A stretch of DNA of 64,000 bases from Ignavibacteriales bacterium (GTDB taxonomy: Bacteria > Bacteroidota > Ignavibacteria > Ignavibacteriales > Ignavibacteriaceae), in the NCBI GenBank assembly GCA_015709675.1, contig CP054182.1:1715448-1779447 (forward strand). Reading direction: 5' to 3'. The position numbers were made by a program, and so were the translations under genes. The notes below the pieces were generated by a model, which saw nothing but the letters and a program-made list of their open reading frames with translations, ran no database searches and had not been told where the DNA came from. Of this stretch, positions 1-7,350 are shown piece after piece (position 1 is the stretch's first letter; every line of letters begins with the position of its first letter).

Positions 1-1
1 A

Positions 2-2191
2 GCCGTTGCCACCTCCTCAACCGGAAGCACCAAGGCAGACTCCTTATATGTCGTTGTCCGCCCTCCGGTCACCGTGCAGGCATTACCCGCAAATATGAAG
101 GACGGTGTTAACTATACCTCGGTTACATCGGCAACACTTTCACTCTACGCTCCTCACAAAGAGTATGTATATATCATCGGCGACTTCACCAACTGGCAGG
201 TTGATCCGAATCTCTATATGAAGAAAACCCCTGACGGCAACCGCTTCTGGGCGGAGATTCCCGGACTTTCCCCCGGTGTAGAATACGGCTTCCAGTATCT
301 GGTTGACGGCACACTCCGTGTTACCGATCCCTATGTTGATAAAGTGCTTGACCCCTGGAATGACCGGTATATAAGCAACGCAGTCTATCCCGGTCTTAAA
401 CAATATCCGGCTGGCAAAACATCGGGTATCGTTGGAGTATTACAGACTGCACAGAGCGCGTATCAGTGGCAGAATACCAGTTTTACCCGTCCTGCTAAAA
501 CCGACCTTGTTATATACGAACTGCTTATCCGTGATTTCACCACGGCGAGAACGTACCAGTCGGTTATTGATACCCTCTCCTATCTGAAACGCCTTGGAAT
601 CAATGCAATTCAGCTTATGCCGGTGATGGAATTTGAAGGAAACGAAAGCTGGGGATATAACCCGATGTTTATGTTTGCTCCTGATAAATACTACGGCCCC
701 AAGAATAAACTGAAAGAACTTATTGATAAAGCCCACGGCATGGGTATGGCAGTGATTCTTGATATCGTTCTTAACCATCAGTTCGGACTGTCACCGCTGG
801 TGCGCCTCTGGTGGGATTCTGCAAATAATCAGCCCGCTGCAAACAGCCCCTATTTTAATCAGGTTGCGCGTCATCCGTTTAATGTCGGCTATGATTTTAA
901 CCATGAAAGCCAGGCAACCAAAGATTTTGTTGACCGCGTTAATACCTACTGGCTCACTGAATATAAAGTTGACGGATTCCGTTATGACCTGAGCAAAGGA
1001 TTCACCCAGACCAACAGCGGAAGCAATGTTGGTCAGTGGGGGCAGTATGATCAGTCGCGCATTAATCTGCTCAAGAGAATGGCGGATGTGGTGTGGCAGA
1101 CCGATCCTGGTGCGTATGTAATCCTTGAGCATTTTGCTGATAACAGCGAAGAAACCGTGCTTGCCAATTACGGAATGATGCTCTGGTCAAACCATAATCA
1201 TTCCTATAACGAAGCAACCATGGGTTGGCTTGCTAATTCAGACTTCTCCTGGATTTCCTGGAAAAATAAAGGATGGCAGCAGCCCCACGGCATAGGATAT
1301 ATGGAAAGCCATGACGAAGAACGGCTGATGTATAAAAATCTTCAGTACGGGAATGCCTCCGGCACATATAACATAAAAAATCTTGCTGTCGCACTGAACC
1401 GTCAGAAACTTGCGGCGGCATTTTTCTTCACTGTTCCCGGTCCCAAGATGCTCTGGCAGTTTGGTGAACTGGGCTTTGATTTGTCTATCAACTATCCATG
1501 CGGAACCGATGCCTGCCGCCTGAGCAACAAACCCCCGAAGTGGGATTATCTGCAGATACCGGAGCGGGTAAAACTGAACAAGGTATATTCAGCGCTGGCG
1601 AATCTGAAGGTGAATTATCCGGCATTCAGGACAAATGATTTCACCATAGCAGGAAGCGGCGCGGTTAAAAAGATTCATCTCTATCATTCCTCAATGAATG
1701 TTGTGGTGATTGGAAACTTTGATGTGACAACACAGTCAGGAATTCCCGTATTCCCGAATGCAGGCACCTGGTATAATTATTTTGACGGCACTTCGATGAA
1801 TGTGACTGACCCGAATATGTCAGTACAGCTTCAGCCGGGGGAGTTCCGTATATATACTTCTGTCCAGCTTCCTGCTCCTGAACCCGGGCTGCTTACCAGT
1901 GCGGAAGAAATTGCAGGAGAGATTCCTTCCGAGTATGGTTTATCGCAGAATTATCCGAACCCTTTTAATCCGGAAACAACCATCCGTTTCGCGGTGAAGC
2001 AGGCGGATATGGTAACCATTGATGTATATGATGTGATGGGATCAAAAGTTGCATCAGTGCTCAATGAGTATAAACCGGCCGGTACTTACGAAGTAAGTTT
2101 TGATGCATCAGCGCTCTCTTCCGGAGTTTATTTCTACCGGATGACCGCAGGAGGATACAGCGAAATGAAAAAATTAGTGGTGCTGAAATAA
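2..2191 (+). CDS. GH13 alpha-amylase-family enzyme with T9SS sorting domain (5' partial)
   Basis: The reading frame is open to the left window edge, so the true start lies outside; the GTG at 74 is only an internal codon. An E-set/CBM48-like domain (GDFTNW motif) comes first, then a GH13 barrel. Catalytic residues are visible: nucleophile Asp in GFRYD (visible residue 329), acid/base Glu in ILEHF (376) and the third Asp in ESHDE (438). GH13 enzymes act on alpha-glucans; this arrangement (E-set plus barrel) is like branching or debranching enzymes, and the substrate cannot be fixed here. The last ~80 residues form a T9SS type A sorting domain (QNYPNPFNPETTI ... MKKLVVLK), so the protein is expected on the cell surface or secreted. 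Confidence 0.9.
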   Translation, partial: AVATSSTGSTKADSLYVVVRPPVTVQALPANMKDGVNYTSVTSATLSLYAPHKEYVYIIGDFTNWQVDPNLYMKKTPDGNRFWAEIPGLSPGVEYGFQYLVDGTLRVTDPYVDKVLDPWNDRYISNAVYPGLKQYPAGKTSGIVGVLQTAQSAYQWQNTSFTRPAKTDLVIYELLIRDFTTARTYQSVIDTLSYLKRLGINAIQLMPVMEFEGNESWGYNPMFMFAPDKYYGPKNKLKELIDKAHGMGMAVILDIVLNHQFGLSPLVRLWWDSANNQPAANSPYFNQVARHPFNVGYDFNHESQATKDFVDRVNTYWLTEYKVDGFRYDLSKGFTQTNSGSNVGQWGQYDQSRINLLKRMADVVWQTDPGAYVILEHFADNSEETVLANYGMMLWSNHNHSYNEATMGWLANSDFSWISWKNKGWQQPHGIGYMESHDEERLMYKNLQYGNASGTYNIKNLAVALNRQKLAAAFFFTVPGPKMLWQFGELGFDLSINYPCGTDACRLSNKPPKWDYLQIPERVKLNKVYSALANLKVNYPAFRTNDFTIAGSGAVKKIHLYHSSMNVVVIGNFDVTTQSGIPVFPNAGTWYNYFDGTSMNVTDPNMSVQLQPGEFRIYTSVQLPAPEPGLLTSAEEIAGEIPSEYGLSQNYPNPFNPETTIRFAVKQADMVTIDVYDVMGSKVASVLNEYKPAGTYEVSFDASALSSGVYFYRMTAGGYSEMKKLVVLK

Positions 2192-2228
2192 TCCAGCATC
2201 AAAAAAAGTTTTTTTGCAGAATTCTTGC

Positions 2229-2252
2229 AGAGCCACGCCGCGGCGTGGCTCT
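2229..2252. terminator. 24-bp perfect palindrome between convergent genes
   Basis: AGAGCCACGCCG is followed directly by its reverse complement, giving a 12-bp stem with no forced loop. It lies between the convergent amylase and FmdB-like genes. A short pyrimidine/T-rich stretch follows on the plus strand. A bidirectional terminator role is inferred; the T-tract is weak. Confidence 0.5.
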
Positions 2253-2301
2253 TCTATTTCAGGAAACGGGGAAATTTAGAAAGTGGTGAATTTCCGTCTG
2301 G

Positions 2302-2577
2302 TCATGCAGCCGGCGCGGATGCCGTCTCTGAGGCAGGTTTTGTTTCTGCGGCCGGTTTGCTCTCCGGTGTGTTTCCGCCGGAAGCAGCGGGAGCTGAGTT
2401 TTTGTAATCGGTCTGGTAAAAACCCGATCCTTTAAAAATAGGTGCAATGCCTGAACCGATCTTTCTTTTTACCGGTGCGCTGCATGAGGGGCAGTTGCTC
2501 AGCGGTGCGGAGCTCATGCTCTGGAAATGTTCGAACTGGTGTCCGCAGGAACTGCAGACATAATCATATGTTGGCAT
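2302..2577 (-). CDS. FmdB-family zinc-ribbon protein
   Basis: 91 residues. The N-terminus MPTYDYVCSSCGHQFEH with a second CPSC pair is the FmdB/CxxC_CxxC_SSSS regulatory-protein zinc ribbon; four cysteines in two CxxC knuckles are present. The C-terminal third is low-complexity (Ala, Pro, Glu, Lys-rich), which is usual in this family. The cellular role of the family is poorly defined, so no regulatory target is claimed. It is transcribed alone, convergent with the amylase gene and divergent from the next lipoprotein gene. Confidence 0.85.
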   Translation of the reverse strand: MPTYDYVCSSCGHQFEHFQSMSSAPLSNCPSCSAPVKRKIGSGIAPIFKGSGFYQTDYKNSAPAASGGNTPESKPAAETKPASETASAPAA

Positions 2578-2682
2578 AGTTTTCCTCGTATCTGTTTTTA
2601 ACTGGTCGCAAAATTAATGAATATCTCAGAATTTTTCTCTATTTTACCTTTTTGATGCATAATCTTTGTTAACGATTTACCA

Positions 2683-3342
2683 ATGAAAAAAGTTCTCGCG
2701 ATTTTCTTGCTTATCCTCGGTCTTCAGGGGTGCCTGAATTACGAACAGGATATTTCCCTCAACCCGGATGGCTCAGGAACCATGATTCTGACCTACTGGA
2801 TGAAAGTTTCTGACCCTCAGAATACCGTGCTACTCGATCAGACCGGTCTGTTTAATGTGGATACGATCAGGAATCAGTTCTCCACCCCCTTTACGGTTGT
2901 GAATGATATTTCCGTGGTTACTGATACCGTTGATTCAGTCTCCCGGGCAACAGTCCAGCTGGAATTCACTCATATTGACTCCCTTAACCAGACCGAAGCG
3001 TTCCGGGGCTCAAATTTCTCCCTGAAAGACGGGGCTGCCGGTCAGAAGGTGTTTTCCCAGTTTATCTCCCCCATCGTTACCGGATTCGGTTTTACCGGCG
3101 ATGATTATACAGTTACCTATAAGTATAATTTTCCCGGTGAAATCATTCAGCACAACGCTACCTCACGGGAAGAAAAATATCTTATCTGGAACTACACCAT
3201 GGCTGAAATTGGGAAAGGGAAAACCATTTCCGTTACCTATCGTGCCTACAAACTGAAGGAAACCCCTTACTGGATTTATGCTCTTTCAGGAGCGGTGCTG
3301 CTCATCGTTCTGGTGTTCCTTTTCCGTAAAAAACGGGGCTGA
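2683..3342 (+). CDS. Lipoprotein with C-terminal membrane anchor, function unknown
   Basis: 219 residues. A lipoprotein signal peptide ends in the lipobox LQGC (Cys near residue 17), followed by a beta-rich region starting NYEQDISLNPDGSGTM. A single hydrophobic helix near residues 196-214 is followed by RKKRG. The start 'LNPDGSG' pattern resembles LppM/DUF3153-like lipoproteins, but this is only a resemblance. The gene is monocistronic: an FmdB-like gene lies divergently upstream and a strong terminator follows 24 bp after the stop. Confidence 0.7.
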   Translation: MKKVLAIFLLILGLQGCLNYEQDISLNPDGSGTMILTYWMKVSDPQNTVLLDQTGLFNVDTIRNQFSTPFTVVNDISVVTDTVDSVSRATVQLEFTHIDSLNQTEAFRGSNFSLKDGAAGQKVFSQFISPIVTGFGFTGDDYTVTYKYNFPGEIIQHNATSREEKYLIWNYTMAEIGKGKTISVTYRAYKLKETPYWIYALSGAVLLIVLVFLFRKKRG

Positions 3343-3365
3343 GGATTTCGTCTCCCTTCCGGATG

Positions 3366-3409
3366 AAAACGGGAATGTGTTTTTATTGAATACATTCCCG
3401 TTTTTGTTT
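3366..3409 (+). terminator. Rho-independent terminator
   Basis: AAAACGGGAATGT (3366-3378) pairs with ACATTCCCGTTTT (3392-3404), followed by a T-rich run. It sits just after the lipoprotein gene. Confidence 0.8.
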
Positions 3410-3430
3410 TAAAGGCGGGAATATGTTTGT

Positions 3431-4115
3431 GTAGAGACGATGCAATCGCCGCGATAAATTTTATATATACGAATGATTCATGCGATTGCGCCGTCTCAAA
3501 CCCGCTTAAAATATTCAGATTGACGTATATAAAAAGGAATCCCCATATTCTTCCCTGAGAGGCCGCAAATGCATAAGACCGCAAAAAAGTAAAGCATCCG
3601 GTCAGCATTTACGACGTCTCTACGAAAAAAATATTTTTAATTCATGCGTAGAGACGTTGCAATCGCCGCTGTGGATATATGTAAGTGGTAAATGCCGGAC
3701 GGCGATTGCAGCGTCTCAAACCCGTCCATGACAATCAGGGCAATGGATCAAACCCATTCGCGACAATCAAGGCGGCGTATTCGAAAAGGATTCCCGTGTT
3801 TTTCCCTGAGACGCCGCAAATGCATCAGATCGCAAAAAGTAAGGCATCCGGTCAGCATTTGCGACGTCTCTACGAAAAAAATATTTTTAATTCATGCGTA
3901 GAGACGTTGCAATCGCTGCGACAATTTATATATATACGAAAGATTTATGCGATTGCGCCGTCTCATTGTTTGTCGGCTGTTTGTAACCTCCCAAACCCAT
4001 TTACGACAATAGGGGTGGTGAAGAAACCATGATTCCCCTGTTCTTCCCTGAGACGCCGCAAATGCATCAGATCGCAAAAAGTAAGGCATCCGGTCAGCAT
4101 TTGCGACGTCTCTAC
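3431..4115. repeat. Three tandem composite palindromic repeat units (REP/MITE-like)
   Basis: This fills most of the 942-bp stretch 3343-4284, which has no convincing gene. Two hairpin types alternate. Type A: GTAGAGACGTTGCAATCGC-like arms at 3431-3449, 3648-3666 and 3898-3916 face GCGATTGCRSCGTCTC arms at 3482-3497, 3702-3717 and 3949-3964. Type B: CCCTGAGACGCCGCAAATGC-like arms beginning at 3553, 3804 and 4046 face GCATTTGCGACGTCTCTAC arms ending at 3623, 3873 and 4115. An A/T-rich linker between B and the next A (AAAAAAATATTTTTAATTCATGC) is identical in two junctions. Both arm types share the GAGACG core. Short ORFs here are repeat artefacts. Confidence 0.85.
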
Positions 4116-4131
4116 AAAAAATTGAACCAAA

Positions 4132-4160
4132 CAAAAAAAAGCCCCGGACATTTCCGGGGC
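4132..4160 (-). terminator. Rho-independent terminator of the FG-GAP gene
   Basis: GCCCCGGA (4141-4148) and TCCGGGGC (4153-4160) form an 8-bp stem with a 4-nt loop. Read on the minus strand it is followed by a run of T (A-run at 4132-4140 on the plus strand), about 125 bp beyond the stop codon at 4285. Confidence 0.85.
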
Positions 4161-4181
4161 TTCTTAAATGGTGAATTATCA

Positions 4182-4260
4182 TTTAAACCAATTCATACTT
4201 CATAATTCATCATTCATAATTATTTCAGATAATTACCTTTTAAACCAATTCATACTTCAT
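4182..4260. repeat. AT-rich spacer with a 22-bp direct repeat
   Basis: TTTAAACCAATTCATACTTCAT occurs at 4182-4203 and again at 4239-4260 with related ATTCAT words between. The word AATTCATACTTCATAATTCAT is the reverse complement of the 14-bp tandem repeat at 32421-32476. Confidence 0.7.
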
Positions 4261-4284
4261 TCCGTCGCAGCGGATCATTATTCA

Positions 4285-5994
4285 TTATTTCAGCAGTGTC
4301 ATCTTTCCCGATGCTGAAAATGTGCCTGCCTTCAGGCGGTAGATATATACACCTCCGGGAAAGCTGCCTGCATCAAAGCTTATCTGATGCACACCTGCCG
4401 TCATCTCTGCATTGTTAAGAAGTACTGCCACTTCCTGACCAAGGATGTTGTAGATACGCAGGTCTGCTGAAACGTTTTTGGGCAGAGAAAAACTTATTAC
4501 CGTTGATGGGTTAAAGGGATTTGGATAATTTTGTTTTAACTCATAATCCTGAACAATGTTACCCGGTTCTTCAGCCGATACAGGCGGCCTGTAGCCCCGT
4601 ATCTGCCCGCCGGTTCTCTGTGCATTGCCTTTGTAAGTCAGCCAGCTTTTTTCTGCGTTAAAGATACCCGGAGTATCATAACCATACACTCTCCGGTTAA
4701 GCGAGCCGGCAAAAATTTCCGTGTCTCCGTCACCGTCTATATCTGCAAGTGTTGGTGATGTTTCAAACCCGGTGACCACATGAACATTTTCTGCGATGAG
4801 TGGAAAACCGGGAACAAGCTGGGCAGAATCAGTAAAAGCATAAATGGCGCCTTTGCTGGTCGGAACAATCACATCACCTTTGCCGTCTCCGCTGACATCT
4901 CCTATCGCTACCGACCCGTCAACCCAGGTGGCGAAAATCCTTTGGGGAAAGCCGGGGAGCAGGGTGCCGTCTAATTTCCAGGCCCATGCCAGACCGCTGT
5001 CAACTGCTGTTACGGTTCCGTAAGCAAGTTCCGGTATCGAGTCTCCGGTCATATCTCCTATGGCAACGCTTGCAAAATAATGGCCTGAATAGACAGGAAT
5101 GGGGAAGTTCGGGAAAATTTTTCCGGTATAGTCGAAAGCATATATACCGTTAATTCCGCCCAGGGTCATGTTCAGTTTGATAATAATTTCCAGATCGCCG
5201 TTATTGTCAAGATCATAAAGTGAGGGAGCTGCCCCCGGAGTGGAATAGGTTATTTTCATCGGCCAGCCGTCAAGAGGGCGTCCGTTTCTGTCCACCACAT
5301 TGAGCGCGGCAATGGTAGAGTCCGCAATCCGTCCGCCTGATATATATACAATTTCGTTGTGGCCGTCATTATTGATATCTCCGGCAGCAGGCGCGCTGTC
5401 GCCTCCGTAGGTGATATCCAGCGGAAATCCTGATATATATTCGAACTGGGACCCGTTATAGCGGAGCACATGAAGCTTCGCCTGGTCAAAAGGGGAGTCG
5501 CGGTAGTAGGAAGTGATAACAATATCCAGTTTTCCGTCCTCATCCATATCTATCAGTGCCGGAGTTGTTGACTCATGCTGCGTTCCGAGGAAAAAGGGGG
5601 AGCCGGCAAGCTGCTGTCCGTTGGACTTATAAATAAACAGCATGCCGTTTTCATCGCCAAAGACCAGTTCCATCTTGCCGTCTCCGTCAACATCACCGGC
5701 TGCGGTAATCTCGATCGAGCCGGAATTCTGCAGCTGACCGGCGGGTACTGCCTGAGGAAAACCGATCTGGTATGCCCCGTTCGCTTTCCAGACAAAAAGT
5801 TCAGGGGTGGCAAAGCTCTTGGTAACAGAAATATTCAGAATTCCGTCGCCGTCAAAATCAGCAATCGTTGGGGAGTTTGAATAGAGTCCCCAGTCACCGC
5901 TTGCGGAACGGGGCCAGCCGTATTGATATGGAATGGTCTGAGCGGAGAGCTGCCAGATGAGGATGAATGGTAAAACTAAAGCAAACAGACGCAT
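4285..5994 (-). CDS. FG-GAP/VCBS beta-propeller exported protein with T9SS sorting domain
   Basis: 569 residues from the chosen ATG at 5994, which has a purine-rich site (GGAAAGG) upstream and begins a clear signal peptide (MRLFALVLPFILIWQLSA); an in-frame ATG 48 bases further upstream would put 16 polar residues before it. About seven FG-GAP-type repeats carry Ca-binding loops such as DVDGDGKMELVF, DMDEDGKLDIVI, DINNDGHNEIVY, DVSGDGKGDVIV and DIDGDGDTEIFA, consistent with an integrin-like seven-bladed propeller. The C-terminus is a canonical T9SS domain (NYPNPFNPSTVISFSL ... GKMTLLK). It likely binds or coats at the cell surface; ligand unknown. Confidence 0.88.
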   Translation of the reverse strand: MRLFALVLPFILIWQLSAQTIPYQYGWPRSASGDWGLYSNSPTIADFDGDGILNISVTKSFATPELFVWKANGAYQIGFPQAVPAGQLQNSGSIEITAAGDVDGDGKMELVFGDENGMLFIYKSNGQQLAGSPFFLGTQHESTTPALIDMDEDGKLDIVITSYYRDSPFDQAKLHVLRYNGSQFEYISGFPLDITYGGDSAPAAGDINNDGHNEIVYISGGRIADSTIAALNVVDRNGRPLDGWPMKITYSTPGAAPSLYDLDNNGDLEIIIKLNMTLGGINGIYAFDYTGKIFPNFPIPVYSGHYFASVAIGDMTGDSIPELAYGTVTAVDSGLAWAWKLDGTLLPGFPQRIFATWVDGSVAIGDVSGDGKGDVIVPTSKGAIYAFTDSAQLVPGFPLIAENVHVVTGFETSPTLADIDGDGDTEIFAGSLNRRVYGYDTPGIFNAEKSWLTYKGNAQRTGGQIRGYRPPVSAEEPGNIVQDYELKQNYPNPFNPSTVISFSLPKNVSADLRIYNILGQEVAVLLNNAEMTAGVHQISFDAGSFPGGVYIYRLKAGTFSASGKMTLLK

Positions 5995-6115
5995 CGTTGC
6001 CTTTCCTGGATTATTTAACTTCTTAAATTTACAAATATTCACCTTTTTTCCTTACCCCTTTTCGGGTTATTTTTGCGCATTCAATCAGGTAATTTGCGGT
6101 TTTCAGCGCCAGTTC

Positions 6116-6742
6116 ATGTTCAAAAAAATTCTCTTTGTCTCCGGAGGCATCATTATCTTTATTTCCGGCACATTTCTTTACGGTATCACTTCAAATTTTC
6201 GTACCGTAACCCTGCAGGATGCTCTGAGGCAGAAGGGTTTGACTGAAGTTACCAACCCGCAGATTGTGATTATCAGGAATCAGTATCTCCTCCGGCTGTA
6301 TTCTGACTCTGTGCTGGTGAAGGAGTACCGTGCGGTGTTCGGGACCAACAAAGGAGTGAAACGGTTATCCGGTGACCGGGGGACCCCCGCCGGTGAGTAT
6401 ATTATCTGCCGGATTGATACAGTTCATCAGTATGAATCTTTTTTACAGCTTAACTACCCGAATATGGATGATATGGTTGCCGGCCTCCGGGATGGTTACT
6501 TAACCCAGGAAGAATTTAATCAGATGCGGTTCAGGTATTATTACCAGGACTGCCGCCCTGACAGCGGCAGCAGGATGACCGCCATCGGTATTCACGGCAT
6601 CGGTCAGCTGAATTTTTTATTTAAGAATCTCCCATTTGTTTTTAACTGGACAAACGGCTCCGCCGCAGTCAGCAATGAAAGCATCAGGGAGCTCTTGTCT
6701 GTTGTGAAAAAAGGAACACCTGTTGTTATCAGGCCAAATTAA
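6116..6742 (+). CDS. L,D-transpeptidase (YkuD/YafK-like) fold protein, Ser in place of catalytic Cys
   Basis: 208 residues from ATG 6116, chosen because an N-terminal membrane anchor (FVSGGIIIFISGTFLYG) follows at once; the longer frame from 5957 would overlap the divergent gene's start. Core features of the YkuD domain are visible: IVIIRNQYLLRLY, GDRGTPAGEY, IGIHGIG (His160) and the end motif NWTNGSAAVSNESI. In active enzymes the last motif reads WTxGC(I/V)A(V/L)SN; here TCC encodes Ser182 where TGC (Cys) is expected. Active L,D-transpeptidases crosslink peptidoglycan through that Cys. The protein may be inactive, altered in chemistry, or regulatory. The next gene overlaps its 3' end. Confidence 0.8.
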   Translation: MFKKILFVSGGIIIFISGTFLYGITSNFRTVTLQDALRQKGLTEVTNPQIVIIRNQYLLRLYSDSVLVKEYRAVFGTNKGVKRLSGDRGTPAGEYIICRIDTVHQYESFLQLNYPNMDDMVAGLRDGYLTQEEFNQMRFRYYYQDCRPDSGSRMTAIGIHGIGQLNFLFKNLPFVFNWTNGSAAVSNESIRELLSVVKKGTPVVIRPN

Positions 6743-7349
6743 AATCATTGTAATTATATTTCTGCTGTTTACCGCTTTATTGCTTGTCAGCGGATGCGAA
6801 TCAGAAAAACCAAAACCGGAAGACACTCTCAATGAGTATCTGAAACAGGAAGGGAATGCCCGGCTCTTTCTTGAAAAAAATCTCGGACTGGAACTCCGCT
6901 ATGGATTTTATCTCCCTCTCACTGCCAATGACACGTATCGCTTCTGTTATCTTGAAGAAGAGGACAGCTTTGCTGAATGGGGCATAAGATTTGTGCTCGT
7001 GGAACTGCAGGATACACTTCCCGTTGTTGTATATACAAGTCCGGTGTTTGACGGCTCTCTTAAGGAGTCGGCGGTAAGGCCTGTCCGTCTGCCGGGTTAT
7101 ACTTATGATCTCATTTTCTATAATTCAGGAAGTTATTTCCTTGGTTCAGGCGGCGGTGAAGTCTATTCTTACCTGGCTGATTTTGAAGAGAAGACTTTTA
7201 CCCCCTGTTTCCTTGAAGTTTCCGGAGATGGTTCCGTTGTATTATCGTTTCCCGGTGACGCGCCGGAAGAACTGAGGCAGTTTTTTATCAGGGAATTCAA
7301 AAAAGATTATCCCATGCTGATTGTTGAACCAGACGGAAACGGCAGATAA
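6723..7349 (+). CDS. Lipoprotein of unknown function (TTG start)
   Basis: 208 residues starting at TTG 6723, inside the end of the transpeptidase-like gene (20-bp overlap). An AAAGGAAC sequence 7-14 bases upstream supports this start and no ATG is available before the lipobox LLVSGC (Cys near residue 25). The mature part is acidic and shows no family I recognise; a possible beta-rich fold is suggested by alternating patterns such as LPVVVYTSPVFDG. Its overlap with the transpeptidase-like gene and the following Omp85 gene (1 bp away) suggests one operon concerned with the envelope. Confidence 0.7.
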   Translation: MLSGQIKIIVIIFLLFTALLLVSGCESEKPKPEDTLNEYLKQEGNARLFLEKNLGLELRYGFYLPLTANDTYRFCYLEEEDSFAEWGIRFVLVELQDTLPVVVYTSPVFDGSLKESAVRPVRLPGYTYDLIFYNSGSYFLGSGGGEVYSYLADFEEKTFTPCFLEVSGDGSVVLSFPGDAPEELRQFFIREFKKDYPMLIVEPDGNGR

Positions 7350-7350
7350 A

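Noticed and set aside
3431-4115. Possible CRISPR array
   Set aside because: The repeated parts are long, unequal and paired as hairpin arms; no regular 25-40 bp repeat with unique spacers and no cas genes.
3685-4182. Several short ORFs (60-115 residues) on both strands
   Set aside because: They lie in the palindromic repeat block, share no start sites or codon pattern with genes here, and their protein sequences just reflect the repeats.
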